From the NCBI RefSeq assembly GCF_002101555.1, contig NZ_LQOL01000035.1, positions 1-47,842 of the forward strand: a stretch of DNA of 47,842 bases, given 5' to 3'. Below the pieces are notes generated by a model that saw only the letters and a program-made list of their open reading frames with translations, was not told the DNA's origin and searched no databases. The stretch comes from Mycolicibacterium canariasense (GTDB lineage Bacteria > Actinomycetota > Actinomycetes > Mycobacteriales > Mycobacteriaceae). Positions 31,799 to 41,058 of this stretch are shown piece by piece. Both the position numbers and the translations under genes were made by a program. The stretch's first letter is position 1; each line of letters opens with the position of its first letter.

Positions 31799-32536
31799 TC
31801 ACCGCCTCCTCCAACTGATCACAGGAGCATTGTGCGGCTTGGATTCGTGGGTGCGGGTGTCGAACACGGCGGCGCCTGCGGCTCCGGCCAGCACCTGCCA
31901 TGGCGCACGTCCGGTCATCGTGGTGTATCCCTGCTGCCGCAGTGAATCGGTGTCGGCTCGTTCGAGGTCGCTACGAAAAGCGTTGTCGGACTGCATCAGG
32001 TCGGCGGTGCGGCGCGCCGGCGGCACGCACGCAATACCTTCTCCCATCACGATGAACGCGACCCGCTCTGCGCGTGCGGCCAGGTCTGCGCCCAGCGTTA
32101 TGCACTCCTGCGGGGCGGCGTCGAAGTTGACCGCTTCGATAGCTATATCGCAGGTGATCATGCCGGCGTTTCCCGGTCGCGACGCGGTGAGCAGCCAATA
32201 GCCGAGGCTCAATGACAGTGGCAGCGGCTGCGGATCCTCAGCTGCTTGCCCCCAGCCTGAGGTCCACCACACCCCCGCCCCCAACAGGCTGCTGTATGCC
32301 CTGGACGGGTCGAAGCTGCGCGTCACGTGGTCACCACCGACGATGACCACCAACTGTGCCGCGTCAGGGCCCGGTGCTTGCGGACCACCGATGACCGGGA
32401 TGCCCAACAGGGCGGCCGCGTCCAGACACGCGGTGCGCAGCGATGCCCACCGGCCATCAGGATCGGCAGACAATCCCGGCACCAGGGCGATCGGATGCGG
32501 GCACAGCGCCGCCGCAGTCAATGCCAACGCGCACAC
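31799..32536 (-). CDS. LigB-like (class III extradiol dioxygenase fold) protein
   Basis: A 245-residue protein from GTG 32536. ALCPHPIALVPGLSADPDG at the N-terminus carries the conserved histidine of an actinobacterial LigB-like family, a relative of the protein encoded upstream of miaA in mycobacteria (recalled, not checked). VVIVGGDHVTRSF, LSLGYWLLTA and VAFIVMGEG are further family-like strands. Whether it is an active dioxygenase is doubtful, as only part of the metal site is visible. It lies 46 bp beyond the FHA-protease gene run on the same strand and could be its last gene. Confidence 0.6.
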   Translation of the reverse strand: MCALALTAAALCPHPIALVPGLSADPDGRWASLRTACLDAAALLGIPVIGGPQAPGPDAAQLVVIVGGDHVTRSFDPSRAYSSLLGAGVWWTSGWGQAAEDPQPLPLSLSLGYWLLTASRPGNAGMITCDIAIEAVNFDAAPQECITLGADLAARAERVAFIVMGEGIACVPPARRTADLMQSDNAFRSDLERADTDSLRQQGYTTMTGRAPWQVLAGAAGAAVFDTRTHESKPHNAPVISWRRR

Positions 32537-32582
32537 TCGCTTTCAATTCCCGAACGGCATCAGAAAATCTGTTCCCTGCTAC

Positions 32583-32831
32583 TCAATGCTGAGCGCGCTC
32601 TGCCGGCGCGTCGCGGGCGAGGAGAGGCCAGACCAGGACCAGTAGATCGAACACAACCAGGACCGATATGAAGTAGCTCGCCGGCGGATCAGAAAACGGG
32701 ATGCCCAGAATCAGTGCGCAGAGCGTGGCGACCAGGAATATTCGCGTGCCGCGTTTGGAGGTCAGTTTGGCTACCAGAATGAATGCCGCGATATACCCGC
32801 CCGCGGTAAGAACCCACCAGTACCACTCCAT
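32583..32831 (-). CDS. Small three-helix membrane protein
   Basis: An 82-residue protein from ATG 32831, preceded by GGGGGAGG about 10 nt upstream and starting 2 nt after the previous stop. Three helices: WYWWVLTAGGYIAAFILVA, IFLVATLCALILGIPF and YFISVLVVFDLLVLVWPLLA. No family is recognised. It is the last tightly linked gene of the leftward run from the FHA-HTH gene. Confidence 0.6.
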   Translation of the reverse strand: MEWYWWVLTAGGYIAAFILVAKLTSKRGTRIFLVATLCALILGIPFSDPPASYFISVLVVFDLLVLVWPLLARDAPAERAQH

Positions 32832-32833
32832 CG

Positions 32834-33265
32834 CTATCCAACCTCCCCCGTCCCCGTTGTCCCGCCCCTGCTGCTGTTGTTGTTGCCGCTGATCGACCCG
32901 CCGAGCCGTTCCCGCCAAACGAAGAGCTTGTTGCTCCACACCGCGGCGTCGATCGGATCCTCCACACGAGTGAACCCGGACCCGAACGTGTCGTACGCCT
33001 CGATGGCAACCTGCATGGCAGCCAGATGGTTGGGCAGCGCCTCGTGAAACCATTCGCGCGAGGCCTCTTCGAACTGTGAAAGAACCTGCAGCACAGCCGG
33101 ATCGTTGGTCTTGGCTTCTTTCAGCGTCCGGGCGGCCTCGCTGAACTGGCTGATGGTGCGCTGACCGTCGACCAGCAGGCGCGCCACCCGCCAGATCATC
33201 TCCTGCGGATCGATGGAGAAAACGCTCTCCGCGGAGGCGTCCTCACCGGGTGCCGGCCCGATCAC
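32834..33265 (-). CDS. Helical hypothetical protein
   Basis: A 143-residue soluble, mostly helical protein from GTG 33265, overlapping the upstream stop by 4 bp (GTGA) with AGGCGGG before it. The helices (IDPQEMIWRVARLLVDGQRT, then FEEASREWFHEALPNHLAAM) are amphipathic. The C-terminal tail is Ser/Gly/Asn-rich and low-complexity (SISGNNNSSRGGTTGTG). No signal peptide. The fold recalls small helical substrates or chaperones, but there is no WXG motif. It lies between two small membrane protein genes in one run. Confidence 0.6.
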   Translation of the reverse strand: MIGPAPGEDASAESVFSIDPQEMIWRVARLLVDGQRTISQFSEAARTLKEAKTNDPAVLQVLSQFEEASREWFHEALPNHLAAMQVAIEAYDTFGSGFTRVEDPIDAAVWSNKLFVWRERLGGSISGNNNSSRGGTTGTGEVG

Positions 33266-33615
33266 CGGGGACCCGCCTGGACCATGAAAGACATACACAC
33301 CACGGCGACGATGACATGCACGACGCAGAACACCACCGGGACCGGCCACGCGGGCCGGCCCCTGACCAGCTGCACGATAATGAAGGCAAGGTCGACCACC
33401 GGCAACCCCACCGCCGACACCAATGCGGTGTTCACACCGACGTCGGCCCAGCGAGGGTCGCCACACTCGCGGTAGGCACACGGGTCAAGTCCCATCACCG
33501 ATAACCCGACGACCATGGTGGCGCCGAGCGCCACCGTGATGTGAACGGCCAGCAGCGGGATCGCCACTGCGGCATCAGTTCCGCGCCGCGGCGGTGTCGC
33601 AGTCATGTTCGTCAT
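33262..33615 (-). CDS. Small three-helix membrane protein
   Basis: A 117-residue protein from ATG 33615 (GAGGAGGGCCC upstream). Helices: IPLLAVHITVALGATMVVGL, VSAVGLPVVDLAFIIVQLV and WPVPVVFCVVHVIVAVVCMS. A loop between the first two (DPCAYRECGDPRW) has two cysteines, probably a disulfide outside the membrane. The same frame stays open upstream to 33918, where a decayed copy of its N-terminus lies. It overlaps the next gene by 4 bp. No family is recognised. Confidence 0.6.
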   Translation of the reverse strand: MTNMTATPPRRGTDAAVAIPLLAVHITVALGATMVVGLSVMGLDPCAYRECGDPRWADVGVNTALVSAVGLPVVDLAFIIVQLVRGRPAWPVPVVFCVVHVIVAVVCMSFMVQAGPR

Positions 33616-33918
33616 GAAAGGGCCCTCCTCGCCTCGGGTGCCGGGGTCGAGCCAGGTGCTCAACATGCCCGTACCCGGTGTGGTCATGGGCGGTCTGCTG
33701 GGTGAGCAGGATCGCTTGCAGGACCGTGTGTCGCGTAAGTGCCGCATATCGCCCGCGACACCAGCTATGCCGGCTTGCGCATGCTCCGTGCGGCGATGAG
33801 GCCGCCTACATCGATGACCGGCGGCGCACCAATGCAGTGCGACGTGTGGCGCGAGCAGCGGAGACGCGATCGCGGTATCGGCACCGCCGTTGCGCCGCGC
33901 CGGCTTCACCGCCGTCAC
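33616..33918 (-). pseudogene. Decayed tandem copy of the following membrane gene
   Basis: It begins at ATG 33918, overlapping the protease stop by 4 bp (ATGA). Its start, MTAVKPARRNGGADTAIASP then LLAPHVAL, resembles the start of the next gene (MTATPPRRGTDAAVAIPLLA then VHITVAL). After about 30 codons membrane-protein character is lost, and traces continue in another frame (VGGLIAARSM). The frame happens to stay open into the next gene, so a 218-residue fused product is formally possible. Confidence 0.45.
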
Positions 33919-35384
33919 GGGAACCGCGCGAAGCAGCCGTCGACGCTCGGGGTGATCACCCCGGACCGGAAGGCCATGATCCTGGTGAAACCCGCTGCGA
34001 CAGTGTTGCCGTCGACTCCCGATGATGCCATCCCGTTGTTGAGCAGCCCGGCCACCGCTTCGTCGAAGTCTCCTGCGGTCATCACGATGTTCCCGCCACT
34101 GGGGGCGTCGATCGGTTCGACCATCTTGCGTTGAGCGACACCGGTGAGGCAGGCGGTGCGTACCGATGCCGCAGGGTCGGTGAGGTTGACGCCACGTTCC
34201 TGCTGCAGCGCCAGCGCCACCCGTGAGATGAGCACTGAGATGGCGGTGTTGTCGCCCTGTACCAGGACGCGTTCCTGGGAACCGGCCTCGCTACCCAGTG
34301 CCTGTAGGCCGGGCAGGTCGACGGCGATGGTGTTGGTCGACGGGCAATAGGAGACCGGCGGTGTGGCTTTCACATCCGGGCAGGCCGGTGCGTTCGCGTC
34401 CAACGTGACCGTGGGCGGCGGGTTGAGTGCGTAGATCCCTGAGACCACCTCGGTGACCATCTGCACCAACTTCTCGTTGATCGGGGCTTGGCCGCCCTGG
34501 TCCTGTTCGTCCTCCAGGATCATCGGCATGTCGCCGCGGCTGGCTTCGATCTGTGCGAGATCGATGTCGGCGCAGGCCTGTACACCGTCGATGAAGCCGG
34601 TCTGAAAGGCACTGATCCGATCGAGGGCATTGCCGTGCCCCTCCTCGACCATTTCCTGGTCTTCGGGGGTCAGGACGGGGTCGCGGATGGTGATCACCGC
34701 GGCCAGTACGCGGTTGAGGCCGTCGCTGGTATTCAGTTCGAAGCGCTTGGAGTTGCCTTCGGCGACCCAGCGGATGTAGTTGCCGGCGAAGCAGTCTGCC
34801 TGCTGTTCACGCACGATCACCGGGGTCGAGCGGTCGACCAGATCGCCCATGTTCTGCACCGCGTGGCCGTATTCGTGGGCCAATAATCCCGCGATCGAGA
34901 CATCGCCGAAGTATTTGATGCCGGTGGGTACCAGACTGCCTCGGTCCCAGGCGATGAGATCGGCCGCCGGGCAGAAGAACGCGTTGGGTTTGCGGAACCA
35001 ATCCGAGCCGCAGATGCGCGGCCCGAGTGGGTTGGTGGAGTCGTAGGAGGCGATATTCTCGACCGGTTCGAACGAGCCGACCAGCGGGTCGCTGTAGTGC
35101 TGCTCCCAGAACTCCACGACATCGTTGACCGACAGCATGCCGAGCAGATCGGCCTCGGAGCCGTCGCCGTTGACGACCTCGCCTTCGGGTTCGGGGGCAT
35201 CGGGCCGGATACCGCTGGGACCGTCAACGACCGGCAAGCCACCGACGGAGTTGGGGTTGTACAGCGATGACTTTGCTTGTCCGCCGCCTTCAAGCGGCTT
35301 GGAGCACCCGGTGATCAGGGTGGCCCCCAGAGCTGCGGCCACCGCCGCCGCCAATATCCGTGATCGCGCCTGCCACATGATCAT
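33915..35384 (-). CDS. Zinc metalloprotease lipoprotein (LpqM-like)
   Basis: A 489-residue lipoprotein from ATG 35384. The signal sequence ends in the lipobox LITGC. The metalloprotease centre is LLAHEYGHAVQNM (HExxH) at about residue 170, with a downstream acidic candidate ligand in VREQQADCFAGNY, the gluzincin-like neutral zinc peptidase pattern. Two further cysteine-rich segments (PACPDVKATPPVSYCP) may be disulfide-bonded. Length and layout match mycobacterial LpqM, known in M. smegmatis for a role in conjugal DNA transfer. It overlaps the FHA-HTH gene by 4 bp (ATGA), so the two are co-translated. The substrate is unknown. Confidence 0.83.
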   Translation of the reverse strand: MIMWQARSRILAAAVAAALGATLITGCSKPLEGGGQAKSSLYNPNSVGGLPVVDGPSGIRPDAPEPEGEVVNGDGSEADLLGMLSVNDVVEFWEQHYSDPLVGSFEPVENIASYDSTNPLGPRICGSDWFRKPNAFFCPAADLIAWDRGSLVPTGIKYFGDVSIAGLLAHEYGHAVQNMGDLVDRSTPVIVREQQADCFAGNYIRWVAEGNSKRFELNTSDGLNRVLAAVITIRDPVLTPEDQEMVEEGHGNALDRISAFQTGFIDGVQACADIDLAQIEASRGDMPMILEDEQDQGGQAPINEKLVQMVTEVVSGIYALNPPPTVTLDANAPACPDVKATPPVSYCPSTNTIAVDLPGLQALGSEAGSQERVLVQGDNTAISVLISRVALALQQERGVNLTDPAASVRTACLTGVAQRKMVEPIDAPSGGNIVMTAGDFDEAVAGLLNNGMASSGVDGNTVAAGFTRIMAFRSGVITPSVDGCFARFP

Positions 35385-36547
35385 CGGGCACCCACCACGG
35401 CGATGAACTGCTCGATTGCGACCCTGGCCTGCGCGCTGAGCGGGCGTTCGGCCTCCGCAGCGGTGACAGTGTCGATATCGGTGCCGGATGCGGCGGCCAC
35501 CTCGGCGAGGCTCAGGCGGCTGCGGGTGCGCACCGCGGTCAGCCGCTGCCCCAGCGTGGCCGCCGGTGCGCGGGCAGCGATGTCGGCCAGGTCCTCCGTA
35601 GTCAGACGGATCTGGCTCAGCAGTCGGGCGACCTCGGGGCGGCCGGGGCTGGTGGCCGCCGTACCGGAGATGCCGCGCTCCAGCCGACGCAACTCGGCCA
35701 ACATCGGCGCAATCTCGGCCCCGAACTGCGGGGAACTCGCCGATGGCAGCCCCGCTGCGCGCGCCAGCAGCTGACGCAACGCGATCTCGGAGGCGTCGAT
35801 GAGGACCCCGACCTGCACGGTCGGCGACAGCACCTCGGTGGACTCAGCGTCGGGCGCCGGCGCACCCGCACGGATCCGGGCAATAGTGCCCGGCGACCAG
35901 TCCAGATAGCCCTCGATTCTGGTCAACGTGCTCTGGCGCGGCCAGTGCTCACCGCGTTCAAACTTCACCAGCTGGCTCTGGCTGACGATCCGCTCATCAG
36001 CGAGCTTGCGCTGAGACAGTCCCAGCTGCTCGCGGCGAGCCGCCACCGCTGCTCCTGCCCGCGCGATCGACAGGTCGACCTCGCCGGTCAGGGTGTGGAC
36101 ACCGTCGGCATCAGCGATGTCGTCAAGGTCGTCATCGGCGCAGGCCGCCAGCCCGTCAGCTGTGCCGGCACGCTCATCCGGGGCTGCTCTGCGGATGCGC
36201 ACCTCAATGCCGTCAGCGGCACCCATATGCAAGGTGACGGCTTCAGTGAGCGGCGAGGGCAGTGGCAGCGACTCGATGCGGTCACCGTCGAGGAAGGTGC
36301 CGTTGCGGGTGTCGTCATCGCTGGTGACCCACTGCCGCCCGATTGGCTCGATGCGTAGATGGGTTCGCGAGATGGCGGGGGCGGTGATGCGGATGTGCGC
36401 CGGGGGTACCCGGCCGATCAGCACCGCTCCCTGCCCGGGTTCGGCGATGAACGTTCGACCTGCCACCTCGATCGCCAGCGCTGGCAGGTCGACCTCCGCC
36501 GTCGGCTCCTGGCACTGCTGCACTGTCACGTCCCCTCCTGATTGCAC
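35381..36547 (-). CDS. FHA domain fused to two helix-turn-helix domains
   Basis: A 388-residue protein. Residues 25-115 form an FHA domain, which binds phosphothreonine: R46 in IGR, S60 and H63 in AISRTHL, and N82-G83 in TRNGTFLDG are all kept. Residues about 165-225 are an XRE-type HTH (VAARREQLGLSQRKLADERI, then VSQSQLVKFERG), and a second HTH-like unit is at about 330-380 (TRSRLSLAEVAAASGTDIDT). This architecture suggests a transcription factor that reads kinase-phosphorylated partners. It is divergent from the PknH-sensor-like gene, 5 kb from the Ser/Thr kinase gene, and coupled to the protease lipoprotein gene. Phospho-control is inference. Confidence 0.82.
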   Translation of the reverse strand: MQSGGDVTVQQCQEPTAEVDLPALAIEVAGRTFIAEPGQGAVLIGRVPPAHIRITAPAISRTHLRIEPIGRQWVTSDDDTRNGTFLDGDRIESLPLPSPLTEAVTLHMGAADGIEVRIRRAAPDERAGTADGLAACADDDLDDIADADGVHTLTGEVDLSIARAGAAVAARREQLGLSQRKLADERIVSQSQLVKFERGEHWPRQSTLTRIEGYLDWSPGTIARIRAGAPAPDAESTEVLSPTVQVGVLIDASEIALRQLLARAAGLPSASSPQFGAEIAPMLAELRRLERGISGTAATSPGRPEVARLLSQIRLTTEDLADIAARAPAATLGQRLTAVRTRSRLSLAEVAAASGTDIDTVTAAEAERPLSAQARVAIEQFIAVVGAR

Positions 36548-36823
36548 TACATCCCCTGTGCTGCACCGATAGCGCTAGCACAACTTCCGGAGCGGCACCG
36601 CCCAAATCGTCGCAGCCCATCGCCCCGGCTAACCGGGGAAAACGGAGCGCCTGGGCATCGCTGCCCGCGAGCTGTGCTGTTACCGATTTCAGTCTTACAC
36701 ACCGTGAGAGGGGGCCCGTGCGGCAAATAATTGGTGCAATGGGCGTGCAACGGATCATGCGATGATCGATGCGACGGATGGTGCAGGACAACTCATCGCA
36801 CCGCGAGACATCGGGGGGAATAC
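36548..36823. promoter_or_regulatory. Divergent promoter region of the FHA and sensor-domain genes
   Basis: 276 bp between two divergent starts, with no convincing gene. It is the only spacer from which both the leftward and rightward gene runs can begin. I see no single strong palindrome; the segment around 36680-36710 is locally AT-richer and is the likeliest promoter core. Confidence 0.45.
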
Positions 36824-37930
36824 GTGAATCCGCAGGATCCCAGGCAGCCCGGAGGCGGTCCGCGCCGCCCAGTGCCAGGCGGTCAGCCGAACGGGGACCG
36901 CACGCCGTTTGACCAGCAGGAAACCCAGCAAGCGCAGGTGTTCGGACGGCCACCCCAGGTACCGCAACCACCGCATCATTCGCAGGCCCCGCACGGTTAC
37001 CCGCCGGCGCCGCAGTACGCGCCACCGCCGCCACCGCCGAGCGCACCGCCGGCCTCAACAGCGCCACAGCCCTCGCCTGAACCGCCACGCAACAGTTGGA
37101 TGGCACAGCTGCAGCAGCGCCAATGGTGGATCGCCGGTGGGGTCGTCGTCATCGCCGGCGCTCTGGTGGCCTACGTGACGGCCACCGGTGACAGAGGCGG
37201 AGACGAGGACACCGCCACCGCCGCGGCCACCACCGCCGCGGCCACCACCGCCGCGCAGGTGCCGGCGAGCCCGACGACCACGGTGCCGTCGCAGCCCAGC
37301 GCCGAGGCGACCCCGACCCCCACTGGGCCGCCGGCCCCGCCACCACCGGCTCCGCCGACAGGACCCACGCTCGCCGCGGACGCGCTGGCCCCGCTTCTGT
37401 TGCCCGCCGCGGAAGTCGGCACGCAACTCAACGTCACCGGCGCGGCAGCACTCGGGCCGCTGGAAACCCGACCGCTAGCCGGCAACGTCGCACCACCGCA
37501 CTGCACCGGGGCGTGGGGCCCGGCCTACGCCGCGACCTACGACGGCACCGGTTTCACCGGGATGGCCATCCAGGGTGTCGCGCAGGGCCAGGAGCACCGC
37601 ATCGCCCAAGCGGTGCTGGCATTCCCCGACCCCGCAGCGGCCCAACGCATCTACGACAAGCTCGTCGGTGACTGGAGCGCATGCCAGAACACCCACGCCG
37701 TGTTCAGCTACCAGGGCGCATCCACCGAGATCGACATCAAGACACCACGCCCGATCGGCGATATCGACACCCTGATGCTGGTGCCCACCACCTCGCAGGT
37801 CGCCGGACAGCAGTGCGAACGCGGTATGGCGTTGCGCGGCAACGTCATCGTTGATGTCCGGGTCTGCTCACCGACCGTCGGCAGCGCCGGATACTCCATC
37901 ACGCGCGCCATCGCCGACAAGATCCGCTGA
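36824..37930 (+). CDS. Membrane protein with PknH-type extracellular sensor domain, no kinase
   Basis: A 368-residue protein from GTG 36824 (GGGGGGA upstream). Residues 1-90 are a Pro/Gln-rich cytoplasmic tail, about 103-120 a membrane helix (WWIAGGVVVIAGALVAYVT), about 125-180 a Thr/Ala/Pro linker, and about 180-368 a PknH-like sensor domain with four cysteines (PPHCTGAW, SACQNTH, QQCERGM and VRVCSP) matching the two disulfides of PknH. In PknH this domain hangs on a Ser/Thr kinase; here the kinase is absent. It may act as a ligand-binding partner for the kinase encoded at 41059, which is in the same gene run. That pairing is inferred. Confidence 0.8.
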   Translation: MNPQDPRQPGGGPRRPVPGGQPNGDRTPFDQQETQQAQVFGRPPQVPQPPHHSQAPHGYPPAPQYAPPPPPPSAPPASTAPQPSPEPPRNSWMAQLQQRQWWIAGGVVVIAGALVAYVTATGDRGGDEDTATAAATTAAATTAAQVPASPTTTVPSQPSAEATPTPTGPPAPPPPAPPTGPTLAADALAPLLLPAAEVGTQLNVTGAAALGPLETRPLAGNVAPPHCTGAWGPAYAATYDGTGFTGMAIQGVAQGQEHRIAQAVLAFPDPAAAQRIYDKLVGDWSACQNTHAVFSYQGASTEIDIKTPRPIGDIDTLMLVPTTSQVAGQQCERGMALRGNVIVDVRVCSPTVGSAGYSITRAIADKIR

Positions 37931-38031
37931 CCAACGCGACGCAGGTCCCGCACCCGCACACCGCGCAGCCATACCGCCTTTCGGCGCAGTCGTCGACGCT
38001 GCACCGACCGGCAGCGCACAAGGAGAGCACC

Positions 38032-39273
38032 GTGAACAACCAGAACCCCCACGGAGGGTGGCCGGATCCCGAGGGCCCCACCGTCGCTACGCCGAAGTTC
38101 CAGCGCCCGGCTTCACCGCAACCACCGCCCGACCCGGGTTGGGGGCAGCAGCCTGCCCCGCACAGCTCGTGGTCCACACCAGCGCCGCCCCAGCCCCAGA
38201 GGCAGTCGTGGGCAGGGCCGCCGCCCCAGGCACCCGCCGCGGGCTGGCCGGCCTCCGCTCCGCAGCCGTCTGGCTGGGCCAACACTGCAGGTGGTCCGCG
38301 GGGCGGACCTAAGCGCGGCCGGCGAAAGCTGTTCATCATCGCCGGTGCCGCGATAGTTGCGCTGATCGCCGCATTCGTGGTGGTTCCGAGAGTCACCGGT
38401 GGCGGTATCGGCGCAGGAGGCCTCTCCGCCGCCGAGACCGTGACCGCGTATCTGGAAGCACTGGCCAGCGGCAACGCTGAGGAGGCGCTGTCCTACGCCA
38501 AGGTCACCCCCGCGACCACTGATTTCTTGAACGACGAGGTGCTGGGCAAGCAGATCGCCAAGATGCCGATCACCAATATCCGCATCCTTGACGACAGCGA
38601 GGGCGCGCAGTTTGAGGCGATCGGGAAGAACATGGTGCGGGTGGCCGCCGATTTCGGCGGGACCACCTCCGATGCCGGCCTGCACCTGTCCAAAGTCGAT
38701 GACGAATGGAAACTCGATGAGGCGTTCATCAGAGCCGAGATCAGCAGGTCTCGCACCGACAGTGCCGCGGACAAGACGCTCACCCTGTTCGGCAAGCCCC
38801 TCGAAGACACGTCGACGGTTTACCTGTTCCCCGGCTTCAACGACCTCGCCAGCTCCAATAAGAACCTCAGCATCACCACCGAGAACTTCCTGCTGAATCA
38901 CTTGGAGGTCAGCCGCGCCAGCATCTTCACGAGATTCGAACTGTCCAAGTCAGGCGCCGCGGGAGTCAACGAGGCGGTGGCAGAAACATTCGCCGCCTGT
39001 GAGCGTTCGAAACTACTGAGCCCGCCGGGATGCCCCTACGAGATCACCCGCGAGGATGCCGTCGAAGGAACCGCCACCTGGGGCCGCACGGATATCAGCG
39101 ATGTCACTGCCGGCATGTTCGACGCGCAGACACTCACTGTCCGAGTGAGCGGCTCGGTGGTGATGACGGTCAACATCCAACTCCGCGACGGAAATACCGT
39201 CGACGGCAACATCGACAAGTTTTTCACCGGCACCGTTGACGTGGCCAAGACACCGCCGGAGCTGACTTTCTGA
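38032..39273 (+). CDS. Proline-rich single-span membrane protein with NTF2/DUF4878-like ectodomain
   Basis: A 413-residue protein from GTG 38032. Residues 1-95 are Pro/Gln/Trp-rich, about 99-121 a membrane helix (KLFIIAGAAIVALIAAFVVV), and the ectodomain begins with SAAETVTAYLEALASGNAEE, the helix of NTF2-like/DUF4878 lipoprotein domains. A second ectodomain part (about 265-413) has two cysteines (AACERSK and PGCPYE). The same plan occurs in the proteins encoded on each side, suggesting a family expanded within this gene run. Function is unknown; an envelope role is inferred from topology. Confidence 0.7.
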   Translation: MNNQNPHGGWPDPEGPTVATPKFQRPASPQPPPDPGWGQQPAPHSSWSTPAPPQPQRQSWAGPPPQAPAAGWPASAPQPSGWANTAGGPRGGPKRGRRKLFIIAGAAIVALIAAFVVVPRVTGGGIGAGGLSAAETVTAYLEALASGNAEEALSYAKVTPATTDFLNDEVLGKQIAKMPITNIRILDDSEGAQFEAIGKNMVRVAADFGGTTSDAGLHLSKVDDEWKLDEAFIRAEISRSRTDSAADKTLTLFGKPLEDTSTVYLFPGFNDLASSNKNLSITTENFLLNHLEVSRASIFTRFELSKSGAAGVNEAVAETFAACERSKLLSPPGCPYEITREDAVEGTATWGRTDISDVTAGMFDAQTLTVRVSGSVVMTVNIQLRDGNTVDGNIDKFFTGTVDVAKTPPELTF

Positions 39274-39354
39274 CCCAGCCCGGCGACCGCACGATGCTCC
39301 CATCCACCGAAGCGCCCATGCCCACACCAGGATTCAGCAAAGGAGGTATCCGCT

Positions 39355-39677
39355 ATGACGAACTGGCCTGGTAACCATGTCAATCCGCCTCCCAACCCCG
39401 GCTGGGGGACCCCGACGCCGCCACACAAGCCGTGCCGCAGTACGCGCGTCCACAACCGTCACCCGCCAATACCACTGGTGCTCAACCACCCCCACCGGCT
39501 GAAGCGCACCCATGGACCGCGCCGCCGGCCGGCTGGAACGCCGGGCACCCACACGCCTGGCCGCCGGAGCCGACCAGGCCCAACCCGGCTCCGTCAGGCC
39601 GACGTCGCGGACAGCTGCTGATGATGGTGGCAGCGGTGCTGATCGTGGTCGCGGACATCACCACCACTCCCCCGTGA
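39355..39677 (+). pseudogene. Small proline-rich membrane protein gene with a one-base frameshift in a G run
   Basis: It starts at ATG 39355 (AGGAGG upstream). The first frame reads MTNWPGNHVNPPPNPGWG and then goes off. The continuation is in another frame (DPDAATQAVPQYARPQPSPA, then APPAGWNAGHPHAWPPEPTR) and ends with a membrane helix (LLMMVAAVLIVVADI) and stop at 39677. Adding one G to the G5 run at 39404-39408 restores a single frame of about 107 residues. It resembles the proline-rich tails of its neighbours but has almost no ectodomain. It could be a sequencing error, a pseudogene or a slippage switch. Confidence 0.6.
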
Positions 39678-39769
39678 ATCGTCAATTGACAACATGCGCA
39701 GCCGTTCAGCCACCCGAAAGAACCACCCACGTATCAGGGAAAGACCGAGGCAATGCTAGAGAAGCACCC

Positions 39770-41047
39770 GTGACACCTACCACCGCCGTTCTGAAAGTAG
39801 CGACTGCAGCGGGTGCATGTGCCGCGCTGATCACCGGATGCTCCCCCACCACAACGGGAACCCCGACCACGCCCACAGCGGGACCTGATTCGGGAGCCAA
39901 TGTCGCGCTGATGGACACCGGCACCTACGACACCTCCTCCAGCAAACCGTTCGGCACCGCCGGCGACGATGTTGACGCCGCCAACGTGCTCGAAGCCCAC
40001 CGCATGGCCGACTTCGTGATCGGTCCGTGGGAGGTGGACGCGGAGATCAAGAACATGCCGGGGGCGCTGAGCTTGGGGCTGATCGGGCCGATCCCCTCGA
40101 TCGACGTCATGCGCGTCAACGGTGTCTTCAAAGACGATCTGATCGCAGTGGCCGAGGAACACCGCTTCATGACCGGCTTCACCACCGTGCGCGTGTTGCC
40201 AGAGCAGGCGGGCCAAACCCGCAGCCTGCACAACGTCGTGCTCATGTTCCCCGACGCTGCTGCCGCCGAGGCCGCCGCCGCGGAGATGGCCACCGCGGAG
40301 GCGTCTCGGCCCGGGGAACCCCCGACACAGCCAGTCACCCTCGGCAACACACCGGAGGCACGCGCTGTGTCATCGACAATCGATGGTGGGGTTCAGAAGG
40401 TGGTCAGTTTCACCGCGCATGGCCGATACCTGCTGTATCAGGAGGCGAAGACCGCCGACGAGTTCCTGGGCGCCAACGCGGTCAGCCTGGTCGACGGCGC
40501 CCTGATCATCCAGAAGCGCCGGACCGACGAGTTCGTCCCCACCGAACCTGACGCGATGCGGGATCTGCCGCTGGATCCCAGCGGGCAACTGCTTGCCCGG
40601 ACCCTCATCGCACCCGACGGCCGCGCACCGTTCATCATCGGGGTCTGGAAGGCCCGCGGGTGGCTACATTTCGAACTCGACCCGCTGCAGGCCAACGCAA
40701 CGTTCAACACCGCCGGGGTGGACATCGTGGGCCAGCGACTCACCACGGTGTATCAGGCCTCCAACGCCGACGGTGCCACACGCATCGTCGATGGCCTCGT
40801 CGACGAGATCGAGAACCTGCCGTCGGTGCGCGAGGTCGATGGGGTGCCCGGCCTGCCAGGGGCGACATGCTTCCAGCGCACCGAAGGCGGCCTACCCGGC
40901 ACCTCGCCGAGCACCTGGCAGCGGGTGGTCTGGCAATACAAATGCGTCGCCACCGTCGATCGCTACGCCTACACCGCGTTCTCCGACACCGCAGTCGATG
41001 TACGTCAGCAGATGGCCGCTCAATACCGAATTCTGGCTGGACAGTAG
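39770..41047 (+). CDS. DUF7373-like mycobacterial lipoprotein
   Basis: A 425-residue lipoprotein from GTG 39770 (GAGAAG upstream; the frame is open earlier but not protein-like). The signal sequence ends in the lipobox LITGC, followed by a Thr/Pro linker. The mature protein has two alpha/beta halves ([20 protein letters not shown], then [20 protein letters not shown]) and two cysteines near the end ([11 protein letters not shown] and QYKCVAT). The overall look fits large mycobacterial lipoproteins grouped as DUF7373, function unknown. It ends 11 bp before the kinase gene, so the lipoprotein and kinase are co-expressed and could interact outside the membrane. Confidence 0.7.
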   Translation: MTPTTAVLKVATAAGACAALITGCSPTTTGTPTTPTAGPDSGANVALMDTGTYDTSSSKPFGTAGDDVDAANVLEAHRMADFVIGPWEVDAEIKNMPGALSLGLIGPIPSIDVMRVNGVFKDDLIAVAEEHRFMTGFTTVRVLPEQAGQTRSLHNVVLMFPDAAAAEAAAAEMATAEASRPGEPPTQPVTLGNTPEARAVSSTIDGGVQKVVSFTAHGRYLLYQEAKTADEFLGANAVSLVDGALIIQKRRTDEFVPTEPDAMRDLPLDPSGQLLARTLIAPDGRAPFIIGVWKARGWLHFELDPLQANATFNTAGVDIVGQRLTTVYQASNADGATRIVDGLVDEIENLPSVREVDGVPGLPGATCFQRTEGGLPGTSPSTWQRVVWQYKCVATVDRYAYTAFSDTAVDVRQQMAAQYRILAGQ

Positions 41048-41058
41048 GTGATGCACTA

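Noticed and set aside
32834..33265. WXG100/ESX substrate
   Set aside because: Helical and of suitable size, but there is no WXG turn and no ESX secretion genes in the window.
37190..37350. GCC/ACC-rich repeats that could be a simple tandem repeat or CRISPR-like array
   Set aside because: They encode the Ala/Thr/Pro linker of the sensor protein; unit lengths are irregular and no spacers exist.
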